In this document: piece by piece, positions 35,239-44,359 of the stretch
How the letters are laid out: every line of letters starts with the position of its first letter
Numbering within the stretch: the first letter of the stretch is position 1
Assembly (NCBI RefSeq): GCF_018449545.1
Contig: NZ_JAAVUR010000008.1
Coordinates: forward strand, 1 to 64,000
Length of the DNA stretch: 64,000 nucleotides
Direction of reading: 5' to 3'
Source: Granulicella sp. dw_53
GTDB lineage: Bacteria; Acidobacteriota; Terriglobia; Terriglobales; Acidobacteriaceae
The notes under the pieces: generated by a model
What the model was told of the DNA's origin: nothing
The model's database searches: none
What the model saw: only the letters and a program-made list of their open reading frames with translations
Program-made: the position numbers and the translations under genes

Positions 35239-36438
35239 ATGAATTTGAAAGATATGCAGGAACAGCGCACTAAGCTGATTAGTGACGCGCAGAAGATCGT
35301 GCTTCAAGATAGCGTAACCACTGAACAGCGTGCCGAGGCTGAGGCCATGCTCGTCGATGTTGACAAGCTAGAAGCTGATATCAACCTCGTCCAGAAGTTA
35401 GAAAAGTTAGAAGCAGAGACTCGCGCAACGACTCGTCCATCCCGTCCCACCCCCGGTGCGGTTGCCTCGGATAGGGAAGAGCGTGATGGTTTAGCGGCTA
35501 AGGCGTTTGAAAAATACATCCGTTATGGAGCCAGTGAACTTACCCACGAGGATCGTTCCGCACTACGTGAAAAGCGCGATCTAACCACCACCAATGCCGC
35601 TTATACCATCCCTCAGCAGTTCCTTGGAACTCTGATCGATGCACAAAAGATGGTTGGAAATACGGTGTCCATCGTTGGCAAGAAGGTCACTAACAACAAT
35701 GGCGCACCAATCAAGGTGAGCTTCTCCAACGATGTTGGTAACACCCTTACCACAATGACCGGTGAAAACACCGTGGTCACCGAGTCCGATCCTTCCTTCT
35801 CTGGCCTGATCATGCAGACCGACACCCTAGCCACAATGGTAAAGGTATCTATACAGGAACTTGAGGACAGCTACTTTGACCTCAACTCTTGGCTACGTGA
35901 CAAGTTTGCTCTCCGTTACTACAGAGGTCTGGAAACTCTCATTACTGCGGGTAACGGTTCAAACATCGCCTCAATCGTTGCCGGTGCGACTCTTGGGGCA
36001 ACTACGGTCGCTGCCAATGGGCCAACTTTTGACGACTTTACCGCTATCTACGGGGCACTCGACCCAGCATACGAGAACTCCGCATCCTGGGTAATGTCTA
36101 GCACCACTCGTGCCTACATCATGGGTCTCAAGGACACGTTGAATCGTCCTCTTTTTATCCCTAACCCATCCAGCGGTGTACTGGACACCATTCTTGGCCG
36201 TCCAGTTGTCCTGAATCAGGCGCTTTCCGTTGCAACTACGGCGGCTGCAACTGGCATCCTCTATGGCGATTTCAGCCAGGGTTATCTGCTTCGCACTGAC
36301 GGTGATCTTGCTATTCGCCGTCTGGACGAGAGATTTGCCGATGCCCTAGAAGTCGGATTTCTTGCTTATGCGCGTGTTGGCGGAGTAAGCACCGACGCAG
36401 GAACCCATCCCATCCTTAAACTCGTAACCCACGCCTAA
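35239..36438 (+). CDS. Major capsid protein (HK97 fold)
   Basis: A 399-aa protein from ATG 35239 with AGGAA 5 bases upstream. An N-terminal coiled-coil delta region (QEQRTKLISDAQK) precedes the capsid core (AYTIPQQFLGTLIDAQK, GLETLITAGNGSN). The N-terminal part is likely removed by the protease. Confidence 0.92.
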   Translation: MNLKDMQEQRTKLISDAQKIVLQDSVTTEQRAEAEAMLVDVDKLEADINLVQKLEKLEAETRATTRPSRPTPGAVASDREERDGLAAKAFEKYIRYGASELTHEDRSALREKRDLTTTNAAYTIPQQFLGTLIDAQKMVGNTVSIVGKKVTNNNGAPIKVSFSNDVGNTLTTMTGENTVVTESDPSFSGLIMQTDTLATMVKVSIQELEDSYFDLNSWLRDKFALRYYRGLETLITAGNGSNIASIVAGATLGATTVAANGPTFDDFTAIYGALDPAYENSASWVMSSTTRAYIMGLKDTLNRPLFIPNPSSGVLDTILGRPVVLNQALSVATTAAATGILYGDFSQGYLLRTDGDLAIRRLDERFADALEVGFLAYARVGGVSTDAGTHPILKLVTHA

Positions 36439-36477
36439 TCCTTCTGTGTGAGGCCATGTCATCAGGAGTGGCCTCGC

Positions 36478-36684
36478 ATGAGGTTCCCTATGCTAATCAG
36501 AATCCTACAAACGTTTGTGGATGTTGCCTCCCCGCGCCCGATCCTTGCAGACGAATTGCTCGATGTACCAGAAACGCTAGCTGTCCCTTGGGTCACTAAG
36601 GGGCTGGCAGAAAGTTATTCAAAGCTTCAAATCTTCTCAGAGACACCACGTAAAGCCAAACGTGAAAAGGCCATCCGTCCATAA
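36478..36684 (+). CDS. Small prophage protein after capsid
   Basis: About 68 aa from ATG 36478, with AGGAG upstream. Its stop abuts the connector start. Not recognised; possibly a head accessory protein. Confidence 0.5.
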   Translation: MRFPMLIRILQTFVDVASPRPILADELLDVPETLAVPWVTKGLAESYSKLQIFSETPRKAKREKAIRP

Positions 36685-37362
36685 ATGCCTCTCAACCTAA
36701 AACTCGTGACGCCACCGGTTGCAGAGCCTGTCTCCCTTGCCTTGGCGAAGGGTCATTTGCGTGTGGACTTTCCTAATGATGACGATCTTATCGCCATGTA
36801 CGTGACCGCCGCCCGCCAGTATGCAGAGATATATACCCAACGTGCAATATTCACTCAGACTTGGCTACGTACCCTCGACAACTTCCCGTTATGGACCGGC
36901 TGGAATGGAACGACCAATCCAGTAGATCGTCAGAATTGGCCGTATTATGCCGGATTATGGGATCAGCTCACGATTGAGCTACCTTGGCCTTCCACTGTAA
37001 GCGTCACCTCAATTACCTACCTGGACTCGACCAACACTCTCCGAACATTAGACCCTGCGCAATATTACGTGGATACAACATCTGAGCCTGCGCGAATCGT
37101 GCCAGCAAATGGAAGCTATTGGCCAACAGTGATGACCTACGTGCCCGGCGCAGTGAAGATCACTTACATTGCTGGCAGCTACGGCGATGGAGTGGATATC
37201 AATACCTGTCCTCAGACGATAGTGATGGCCATCCTTCTCTTAGTTGGTCATTGGTATGAACACCGCGAGAATGCCAGCGAACTCAATCTCAAGAACATTC
37301 CTCTGGGAGTCAACACATTGCTCGATCAGGCCAAGCTAGAGATTGCTTCATTCCGGCCATAA
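36685..37362 (+). CDS. Head-tail connector protein (phiE125 gp8-like)
   Basis: A 225-aa protein with the family start LKLVTPPVAEPVSLALAKGH and mid patterns RAIFTQTW and WYEHRENA. It docks below the portal as an adaptor. Confidence 0.82.
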   Translation: MPLNLKLVTPPVAEPVSLALAKGHLRVDFPNDDDLIAMYVTAARQYAEIYTQRAIFTQTWLRTLDNFPLWTGWNGTTNPVDRQNWPYYAGLWDQLTIELPWPSTVSVTSITYLDSTNTLRTLDPAQYYVDTTSEPARIVPANGSYWPTVMTYVPGAVKITYIAGSYGDGVDINTCPQTIVMAILLLVGHWYEHRENASELNLKNIPLGVNTLLDQAKLEIASFRP

Positions 37363-37370
37363 GGACATTC

Positions 37371-37721
37371 ATGCAAGCCGGAAGACTCAATCGACGTATT
37401 CAGATCCAGTCCCAGACCACCACACAAGATGAGTTTGGCCAGCGTCAGCAAATATGGGAAACAGCATATGGCTGCTGGGCCTCCCTCGATATACAGAACT
37501 CTGCCCTGATATACAGCACGGCGGAATTCATTAGCAAGGTAGTCACCCGCATCACCATGCGTTGGACCTCTAGGATCATCATCTCCTCCGCCAATCGTGT
37601 CGTCTACGTAGAACCCACAACAGGGGTAAAGCACACGTATGAAATTGAGGCCGTGCTGAATACGCGACAAGGGAATAGAGAGCTGGTCCTGATGGCATAT
37701 GAACTGTCCGGGAGTGAATAG
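37371..37721 (+). CDS. Head closure protein (SPP1 gp16 type)
   Basis: A 116-aa protein of the phage_H_T_join kind, starting QAGRLNRRIQIQSQ, then VTRITMRWTSRI and NTRQGNRELVLMAYE. It closes the head after packaging. Confidence 0.82.
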   Translation: MQAGRLNRRIQIQSQTTTQDEFGQRQQIWETAYGCWASLDIQNSALIYSTAEFISKVVTRITMRWTSRIIISSANRVVYVEPTTGVKHTYEIEAVLNTRQGNRELVLMAYELSGSE

Positions 37722-38093
37722 ATGATCGAGCAACAGCTATTCAGCATTCTCTCCAGTGCTCTTCCAATTACTACTATCTGCGACTCTCGTATATACCCTC
37801 TGGTCCTACCCACCGATCCGACTTTACCCGCTATCACTTATAGCCTTGTGGGGGGATCGTCTCGATCTACTCAGGACACGCAGGGAAATCAAAGATATCG
37901 GATAGAAGTCAACTGCTGGGGAAACACATATGGAGATGCAGTCACCCTCCGCTATGCCGTCATATCCGCACTAGGCCAATACAGCGCCGATGGCATCTTT
38001 ATCTCGCTCATCCAGCCAACGGATTTCTTTGATCATGACCTGCTCCAGTACAGGGCAATGGCCGAGTTTTACGTTTTCAGCAATTTCAATTAG
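37722..38093 (+). CDS. Tail completion protein (DUF3168-like)
   Basis: A 123-aa protein whose start is in direct contact with the previous stop. Pattern LPAITYSLVGG and RYRIEVNCWG fits DUF3168, the tail terminator-like component. Confidence 0.78.
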   Translation: MIEQQLFSILSSALPITTICDSRIYPLVLPTDPTLPAITYSLVGGSSRSTQDTQGNQRYRIEVNCWGNTYGDAVTLRYAVISALGQYSADGIFISLIQPTDFFDHDLLQYRAMAEFYVFSNFN

Positions 38094-38112
38094 CACCCAC
38101 AGGAGTATCACC

Positions 38113-38595
38113 ATGTCAGGATTTACACCCGTAGCAAGCAAGGCCGCAGTCATTGGTGCAGGAACCATCCTATCTATCCTTGGACCTTCAGGGGTCCTAC
38201 CTGCCATAACCGCCATTCCCCTCGGTGAGATATCCGATGGATCATTCGACGGTTGGAAGACCAGCACTACTACTGCCACAAACTTTGACTCAGGTAACGT
38301 CGTCAAGAATCTTGGAACCTTGTTTGACTGGGGAACGATGTCCTGTACGTACAACAACGTTCCTTCTAATGCAGGTCAGCTTGCTCTCCTGGCCGCTGCA
38401 AAGTCTCGCGTTGCGTATGACTTCACCCTTCAATTGCCTGTAGAGCCTCTCTGGGGCCAGACCACAACCGGCAATCTGTACACCATTTCAGCAATCGTGA
38501 CGTCGGCTGGCGGGTTTGATTTCTCTCAGACCAAGGTATCCACCTGCAAGCTCACGCTTCAGATCAACGATATCGTCATCACTCCCGGTAGCTAG
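38113..38595 (+). CDS. Major tail tube protein
   Basis: A 160-aa protein from ATG 38113, AGGAG at 38101. Its position between tail completion and chaperone, and its beta-rich sequence with Gly/Thr/Ser, indicate the tail tube protein. A hairpin follows, as is common after abundant structural genes. Confidence 0.75.
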   Translation: MSGFTPVASKAAVIGAGTILSILGPSGVLPAITAIPLGEISDGSFDGWKTSTTTATNFDSGNVVKNLGTLFDWGTMSCTYNNVPSNAGQLALLAAAKSRVAYDFTLQLPVEPLWGQTTTGNLYTISAIVTSAGGFDFSQTKVSTCKLTLQINDIVITPGS

Positions 38596-38606
38596 TTCAA
38601 AGTAAT

Positions 38607-38637
38607 GGGGCGTCCCTCGCTATGAGGTAGACGCCCC
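38607..38637 (+). terminator. Stable hairpin after tail tube gene
   Basis: The stem GGGGCGTC (38607-38614) with GACGCCCC (38630-38637), and an inner CCTC/GAGG pair. There is no T run, so it may be an attenuator or an mRNA-stability hairpin. Confidence 0.6.
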
Positions 38638-38669
38638 TACTGTGGGTTCCCAAAGAACCAAAGGTTCGC

Positions 38670-39056
38670 ATGTCAAAAGTAAAAGTAGCAGGTAATCCTG
38701 AGATTGATCCGACGTTGCCAAAGATTGCAATCAAACTCGGGAAGGAAACGTTCTATCTCTGTTTCACCTTTAAAGCCCTCGCATTGGCTCAGAAAAACCT
38801 CCGTGACATTGGCATCGAAGTAAATCTGCTGATGGCATTGGATTTATCGACCATGGACGCCCTCAAACTTGTCCCTCTCTTCTACGCGGCCCTGATCACC
38901 CATCAGCCCAAGATCACCATCGACAAGGTAACTGAACTGGTGACGTTGAAGAACCTGGGCACGATCTTTGAGACCATCGCACAGGCATACGGAGCGTCAC
39001 TTGCTGATCCGACGCCAGAGGACGATAAGACGGACCCCGATCAGCCGGTAGTGTAG
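38670..39056 (+). CDS. Tail assembly chaperone, short form
   Basis: A 128-aa G-type chaperone. Starts SKVKVAGNPEIDPTLPKIAI. It guides tape measure during tail assembly. Near its 3' end lie a CCCC run and a hairpin, which probably make a fraction of ribosomes shift to the frame -1 extension. Confidence 0.8.
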   Translation: MSKVKVAGNPEIDPTLPKIAIKLGKETFYLCFTFKALALAQKNLRDIGIEVNLLMALDLSTMDALKLVPLFYAALITHQPKITIDKVTELVTLKNLGTIFETIAQAYGASLADPTPEDDKTDPDQPVV

Positions 39057-39412
39057 CCCCGGCTCAAGATAAATGGCTGCACTTCTGGTCCATAGCCAGA
39101 TACGATCTTCGTCTATCTGCTGATGAGTTCTTTGACCTGACCCCGAAACAATTAGATGCGTTGTTGAAACGCCATCGCAGCAGCATTGAAAATTCTGAGT
39201 TCATGTTGGCACAACTCACTTCTTGGGTGGCTAACACCGGATTCAGAACATCAGAGAAGCCGACCGTTCCAGTGGATTTCATGCCCTCCCGGTGGGGAAA
39301 GAAACCATCACCCAAATCCAGCTCAGCGGCGGTCCGCATGACGAAGAAGAAACGTCAGCAATTGTCATCCAGCCTGAATGCGATGCTTAGCCAACTTGTG
39401 AGGACGAACTAA
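39029..39412 (+). CDS. Tail chaperone frameshift extension (GT-type)
   Basis: In the -1 frame the sequence is open from 39029 to 39412 and reads KWLHFWSIARYDLRL, then SADEFFDLTPKQLDALLKRH, a conserved pattern of phage tail chaperone second halves. No start codon precedes this conserved block. A -1 slip on CCCC (39035-39038) joins it to the first 123 residues, giving about 247 aa. A 6-bp hairpin (39043-39048 with 39059-39064) follows the slip. Confidence 0.75.
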   Translation, partial: DGPRSAGSVAPAQDKWLHFWSIARYDLRLSADEFFDLTPKQLDALLKRHRSSIENSEFMLAQLTSWVANTGFRTSEKPTVPVDFMPSRWGKKPSPKSSSAAVRMTKKKRQQLSSSLNAMLSQLVRTN

Positions 39413-39924
39413 TGCCAGACGAAGGATTTTCTATCGGCATAGAAGGTCTGTCTGAACTCCAGACCAAGTTGAATGATCTTGGGACAAAAGCTGCTGAACG
39501 GGCCATCAGAAAGGCTCTCAGAGCTGGTGCTGAAATTGAGCAAGCGGCCATTTCTGAACGTGCCCCCGTTAAGGTGGGCACAGGTGGCTTGTTGCCTAAT
39601 GGAGCCCTAAAGAACGACATCGTTGTCAGGATGAAGCGGGACGATCAAGGTTCTCTGGTGGCCATCGTTACGCCAGACAAGTACACAGCGCATGTCGCCC
39701 GTTGGGTGGAGTATGGCCATCGCATGGTCACAGGTGGGTATTCTCGGCTGCTTCCCGATGGCAGAACGAGAGGCCCCGGAAAAGCGGCAGATGAGGACGT
39801 ACCCGAACACCCTTTTATCAGACCGGCATTCGAGGCCACAGAACAAGAAGTGGCTGCGGTTATGACTACCACCCTCATTGAAGAGATAGAGAAAGAAGCA
39901 TCACGCAAGGGAACCAATGCCTAG
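39412..39924 (+). CDS. HK97 gp10-like tail protein
   Basis: A 170-aa protein with the gp10 pattern: GLSELQTKLNDLGTKAAERA, RAPVKVGTGGL, RWVEYGHRM, HPFIRPAFEAT. The start overlaps the chaperone extension (TAATG). In most relatives this gene precedes the tail tube; here it follows the chaperone. Confidence 0.78.
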   Translation: MPDEGFSIGIEGLSELQTKLNDLGTKAAERAIRKALRAGAEIEQAAISERAPVKVGTGGLLPNGALKNDIVVRMKRDDQGSLVAIVTPDKYTAHVARWVEYGHRMVTGGYSRLLPDGRTRGPGKAADEDVPEHPFIRPAFEATEQEVAAVMTTTLIEEIEKEASRKGTNA

Positions 39925-42220
39925 CTCAGCCGGATCAGTCAATATCAATCTCTCGATGAACGCAGTGACGTTCACGCAGGGGATTAAGAATGCCCAGGCC
40001 GAGCTAGACAAGTTTGCAGGGAAGTCCAAACAAGCGGGTCACTCGACCGTCTCCTCAATGCAAGCGGCTTCTGGTGCTATCCGAGAATTAGAGGGGAACT
40101 TTACCAACAACGTCAGGGCCGTGGAACGGTTCATCACGACCATTCCTGGCGTTGGCAATGCGCTAAAGGCAGCATTTCCCCTTATCGGCGGCCTTGCTTT
40201 TGGCGCAATGATTGGCGAACAAATCACCAAGATTGCAACCTTCATTAAGACAGCAAACGAGATGCCCAGAGCAATCACTCAGGGTTTTGCTGCTCTAAGC
40301 CTCGCATCAAAGACATCTACCGATCAACTCCAATTAACCAACGATACCCTCCAGAACTCAATCAACAGGCTAGAACACAAGCCTGAGAACAATCTGAAGA
40401 TTGTTATGGATGAGGCACGTCTCGCGGCGGATAAGCTGGCCGGATCGATTGAAAAGAGCAATGCCGCAGTCAACGATTTGCTCTCTAAGAACCATCTGTC
40501 AGGTTGGGCACTTCTCTTGGGTAAGCAGGGAACCGCCGACCGTGAGGGAACTGCAAAGGCATTTGGACGTCAGGCTGATAGCAATGCATACGATCTAGCC
40601 AACGCCACTACACCCGAACAGACTGCTGCGGCACAAAAGGCACTCAAAGCCACTCAGGATGCTCAACTGGCTGAAGCCCGTACAGATCTTGCCAAACGGC
40701 TCAGTCAAGCGAACTCATCTGATCATCTGGACAATGGCGCAAACATTGCCATAGACAAAGGTGTAATCACCGCGATCCTGAATCAGCAGAAGCAATCTGC
40801 TGCTGAACTTCAAAATGCAGATCTTGAAGCAAGGAACAAAAAGCTAGAGGGTGATAAGGCTGCGCGTATGGCAGCACAGGAAGCCCAGAAGAAGGCTGAT
40901 GCCGAAGCTCTCAAAGAACTACAAGCAGCACACCTCGCATGGGACGCCGAAGAAACTCGATCACAGGGTGACGAGGTAACGTATTGGGCTAATCGAATTG
41001 CCAGTCTAACCGCTGGCTCAGCAGCCTACCGAGAATCACAGAAGAAATCTAATGAGGCTATCGTTGCCCTCAATCGTTCCAACTCAGAGGCTATAACCAA
41101 GTTCACCACTGAGTACATGAATGACTTCCAAAAGTCCTCTGGCCTGTCTGGCCAAGACTCAAAGAATCTGAATCATCAGGGTGGGTCAGCGAATGATTAC
41201 ATTCAATCGTTGCGCCAGAGCATTGATCTCAATAAACAGAATTCCTCTGCCATAGCGGAAAACTCAATTCAGATGGCCTATGCGACTGGTCAGATGACGA
41301 GACTGAACGCGGCACAAGCCCTGGCCAATCTACACACTCAGGACTATGCTGATGCTCTCTCAAAACTGAAAGATCAGCGAGAGGCCATCAGTAGCTCGAT
41401 CGAATACAACAGCAATCCTCTTGGACGTAAGGCAGCATTACAGAACAATCAGAACCAACAAGACGCTCTTAACTCCTCTCGCACCATCCAGGTGGGTCAA
41501 GATTCCCTTGGGACCAACACATCTGGTACATCAGGATTTGTTGGTGCAAAAGACGCCCTAGATGAATTCGTTATCGCCTCCCGCGATGCCGCTTCTCAAA
41601 TGCGGGATCTGACCAGCAATATTCTTGGTGGTCTGAATCAGCAGATCGTTGGCGCTATGTCTGGACAGAAGACTAACTTCGGCAACTTCGGAGCCGGTGT
41701 ATTCCGTTCGGTTGCCAATACAGGTTTGCAGAAGGCAGAAGGTTCCGTTCTCAGTACCTTTGGATTTGGTAGCGGCGCAAAGTTAGGTACTAAAGGCAAT
41801 CCCATGTATGTCATCTCTGCTGGGATTAGTTCTGCGGTATCTGGAGCTGCTTCTGCAATAGGAAAGGTGACTGGCGGTTCTGGCGGCTTCGGTAGCAGCA
41901 TTATGGGTGCTCTCAAGGGTGTCATTCCGTTCCTAGCGGATGGCGGACCTATCAATGGTCCCGCAATCGTGGGAGAACAAGGCCCAGAGTTGTTCAACCC
42001 AGGCACATCCGGAACGATCACTCCAAATCACAAGCTGGTCAGTTCAGGGAGTGGTGATATCCATTTCCATCCCGGTGCAATTGACGCCCGAGGTTCCAAT
42101 GACCCCGCTCAGGTTGAGGCCGCCGTGCAACGCGGTATAGCCAAGGCTGCTCCACACATCATGGCCGGATCGGTTCAAGCCATGCAGGAACACAACAAGC
42201 GTCGATCACCCGGTAGATAA
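39917..42220 (+). CDS. Tail tape measure protein
   Basis: A 767-aa protein with long Ala/Gln/Lys-rich helices, a hydrophobic segment near 75-105 and the C-terminal tape-measure ending (ADGGPINGPAIVGEQGPELF). It sets tail length and takes part in DNA entry. It overlaps the gp10-like gene by 8 bases. Confidence 0.9.
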   Translation: MPSSAGSVNINLSMNAVTFTQGIKNAQAELDKFAGKSKQAGHSTVSSMQAASGAIRELEGNFTNNVRAVERFITTIPGVGNALKAAFPLIGGLAFGAMIGEQITKIATFIKTANEMPRAITQGFAALSLASKTSTDQLQLTNDTLQNSINRLEHKPENNLKIVMDEARLAADKLAGSIEKSNAAVNDLLSKNHLSGWALLLGKQGTADREGTAKAFGRQADSNAYDLANATTPEQTAAAQKALKATQDAQLAEARTDLAKRLSQANSSDHLDNGANIAIDKGVITAILNQQKQSAAELQNADLEARNKKLEGDKAARMAAQEAQKKADAEALKELQAAHLAWDAEETRSQGDEVTYWANRIASLTAGSAAYRESQKKSNEAIVALNRSNSEAITKFTTEYMNDFQKSSGLSGQDSKNLNHQGGSANDYIQSLRQSIDLNKQNSSAIAENSIQMAYATGQMTRLNAAQALANLHTQDYADALSKLKDQREAISSSIEYNSNPLGRKAALQNNQNQQDALNSSRTIQVGQDSLGTNTSGTSGFVGAKDALDEFVIASRDAASQMRDLTSNILGGLNQQIVGAMSGQKTNFGNFGAGVFRSVANTGLQKAEGSVLSTFGFGSGAKLGTKGNPMYVISAGISSAVSGAASAIGKVTGGSGGFGSSIMGALKGVIPFLADGGPINGPAIVGEQGPELFNPGTSGTITPNHKLVSSGSGDIHFHPGAIDARGSNDPAQVEAAVQRGIAKAAPHIMAGSVQAMQEHNKRRSPGR

Positions 42221-42282
42221 AACCCACCACAAGCGCAAGGTCGAAGGACTTCTGCCAAGTACAAAAGGAGTCCTTTCAATCC

Positions 42283-42645
42283 ATGCCTTTTCGCAACCGT
42301 CTTAGAAATCACGTCCTTTTCGCCATCAGAGTTGCCATTCTCGGTATCTGTGCCTTCACAGCAATTAGCGGGCGTTACCCACCTGCTTCCGCTCAGAAAG
42401 CTCGCTTCGAGATACAAACCGTTCCGGTTATCACTACGGAAGATGCGCGGCAAGATGACAAATTGGATTCGATCAACAAACACCTCCAGGCTACAGATGA
42501 CAACGTGAAAGCTCTTCAGGTTCTCACGGCACAGGTTGCCTCCGATGTAGCAGTCAAAGAAGGACAGATAAGCGTCCTCCTTGGCATCGTCTGCCTACTA
42601 GCTGGCGGTGGCCTCGTGATTCAGATCAAACGTAAATCGGTCTAA
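42283..42645 (+). CDS. Small bitopic membrane protein in tail region
   Basis: A 120-aa protein with an N-terminal hydrophobic segment (VLFAIRVAILGICAFTAISG), a middle helix with coiled-coil character and a C-terminal membrane helix (ISVLLGIVCLLAGGGLVIQI). It could be a membrane-spanning accessory or spanin-like protein. Not recognised. Confidence 0.55.
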   Translation: MPFRNRLRNHVLFAIRVAILGICAFTAISGRYPPASAQKARFEIQTVPVITTEDARQDDKLDSINKHLQATDDNVKALQVLTAQVASDVAVKEGQISVLLGIVCLLAGGGLVIQIKRKSV

Positions 42646-42679
42646 CCCTCCCGCAATATCCCCTCTACACAGGACCTTC

Positions 42680-43330
42680 ATGATCTCACTCATCTCCCTG
42701 AACGGGAATACCGTTTCGGTGGTTAGCCTCCCTGCGACTAGCGGAGCGTTTCAGTCCGTGGAGTGGAACAATACCACGGCTGTTGCGAACGTTTCATCCA
42801 TATTTACCGGACAGGTACAGACGCAGCAATGGCCGGGTGCGGATATGCGCTACGGTACAGCCACTCTGCCACCTATGACGCAGGCTCAGGCCAGACCTTG
42901 GAAGGCAGCTCTCATGCAGCTACAGGGTATGAGCAATGCTTTTCAGCTTGGCGATCCCATGGGCGCTATGCCGACTGGCACGGTGCTCGGCAATCCGTTG
43001 GTAGACAACGTGACCACACCTGTTGGTGCTGGTAGCCAAACATTCCATACCAAGGGTTGGGCCGCTTCGCAAATCAATCTGCTTCTCCCCGGCGACTACA
43101 TACAGATTGGATTTCGCCTGCATACCGTTCTGGACTCCGTTGTCTCGGACAGCTCTGGTAAGGCCCCAATCAACATATGGCCTTCATTGCGAGAGGTTCC
43201 GCTCGATGGTTTGACGGTCGTGACTCACAACCCCGTTGGTCTATTCAGGCTGGCCAACAACAAGGTCACTTGGTCAGAAGACGTTACCAAGCTCACACGC
43301 CTTTCCTTTCAGTTTCAGGAGTACCGCTAA
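42680..43330 (+). CDS. Minor tail protein, distal-tail type
   Basis: A 216-aa beta-rich protein between the tape measure and the tail tip. It has FQSVEWNNTTAVANVSS and ends in a strand-rich FQFQEY. Position fits a distal tail or minor tail protein L-like role. Confidence 0.65.
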   Translation: MISLISLNGNTVSVVSLPATSGAFQSVEWNNTTAVANVSSIFTGQVQTQQWPGADMRYGTATLPPMTQAQARPWKAALMQLQGMSNAFQLGDPMGAMPTGTVLGNPLVDNVTTPVGAGSQTFHTKGWAASQINLLLPGDYIQIGFRLHTVLDSVVSDSSGKAPINIWPSLREVPLDGLTVVTHNPVGLFRLANNKVTWSEDVTKLTRLSFQFQEYR

Positions 43331-43891
43331 ATGCCTCGCCAACTTGATCCAGCAATGGCTACGGCTCTAGCTACCAATCACATTCAACCCTTCTTTATGG
43401 CCGTGCTGAGCTTTAAGACATCGATGCAGTGGGTCTGGAGCGGAGTAGGGAATCTCGTATGGAACTCGCAGACCTTCGTTGGAGTGGGTTCGTTCGCCAA
43501 GATTGGAACTATTCAGGAAGGCGCTGATGCCAATTCCAATGCCTATGGAACCACCGTCACTCTAAGCGGTATCGATCCCGTTCTCTTACAGGACTGTCAG
43601 ACCGATATGGTGCCGGGTGCACAGGCTACCTTGTGGTTCGGTCTATTGACCAACGGCGTAATGGTGGGCTCACCCTATCAGATCTTCTCCGGGACGATGG
43701 ATCAACCAACGATTAGTTGGGATCAGGACACCATCACAATCACGCTGGCTCTTGAGAGCAAGATGCTCAACCTTGCCCGTCCTAGCAACCGCCGCTATAC
43801 CTCTGCTGACCAACGTCTCTACTACCCCACGGATACAGCCTTCGGTTGGGTGGAACAACTGAACGATCTTGCTGACGTCTGGGGAGGCTAA
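43331..43891 (+). CDS. Minor tail protein, hub-like
   Basis: A 186-aa protein beginning RQLDPAMATALATNHIQPFF, with conserved ESKMLNLARPSNRRYT and DQRLYYPTDTAF stretches. This is a common tail-hub family beside the NlpC/P60-like and tail-tip genes in siphoviruses. Confidence 0.7.
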   Translation: MPRQLDPAMATALATNHIQPFFMAVLSFKTSMQWVWSGVGNLVWNSQTFVGVGSFAKIGTIQEGADANSNAYGTTVTLSGIDPVLLQDCQTDMVPGAQATLWFGLLTNGVMVGSPYQIFSGTMDQPTISWDQDTITITLALESKMLNLARPSNRRYTSADQRLYYPTDTAFGWVEQLNDLADVWGG

Positions 43892-43900
43892 AGGAAATTT

Positions 43901-44359
43901 ATGTCACTCGCAAAACACCCGCACTGGCGGGAGAAGCATTTCCATGCCTTCCTCCTGGAACGCTCTGACATTCCCTTCGCCTGGGGAACCAATGATTGCG
44001 CCCTATTTGCTGCGGACGCCATTCAAGCCTGTACGGGTATTGATATCGCTGCTGACTTCCGTGGCAAGTACACCACTCAACTCGGGGCACTCCGAACCAT
44101 CAGCAAGCTAACCGGTGGCTCAAGCATCGTGGATGCCGCTACCTACTGTGCCGAGAAGCACAACCTTACCGAACATACACATCCCCTGATGGCCAAGCGT
44201 GGCGACCTCGTGGTCATAGACAACGCGGGAACTCTCATTGCCGGGGTGGTTCACCTGAACGGCCGGGAAGTTATCTCGGTATCCGAGAACGGCCTCGTTC
44301 GCCTGCCTATTGCCGATCTAAACGGCCAACCCAATGTTGTCCGCGCCTGGAGCATTTAA
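43901..44359 (+). CDS. NlpC/P60-like tail peptidase (DUF6950-like)
   Basis: A 152-aa protein with the catalytic Cys in WGTNDCALFAADAI and a His in AGVVHLNG. By family it cuts cell-wall peptide during DNA entry at the tail tip. Directly abuts the tail-tip gene. Confidence 0.75.
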   Translation: MSLAKHPHWREKHFHAFLLERSDIPFAWGTNDCALFAADAIQACTGIDIAADFRGKYTTQLGALRTISKLTGGSSIVDAATYCAEKHNLTEHTHPLMAKRGDLVVIDNAGTLIAGVVHLNGREVISVSENGLVRLPIADLNGQPNVVRAWSI

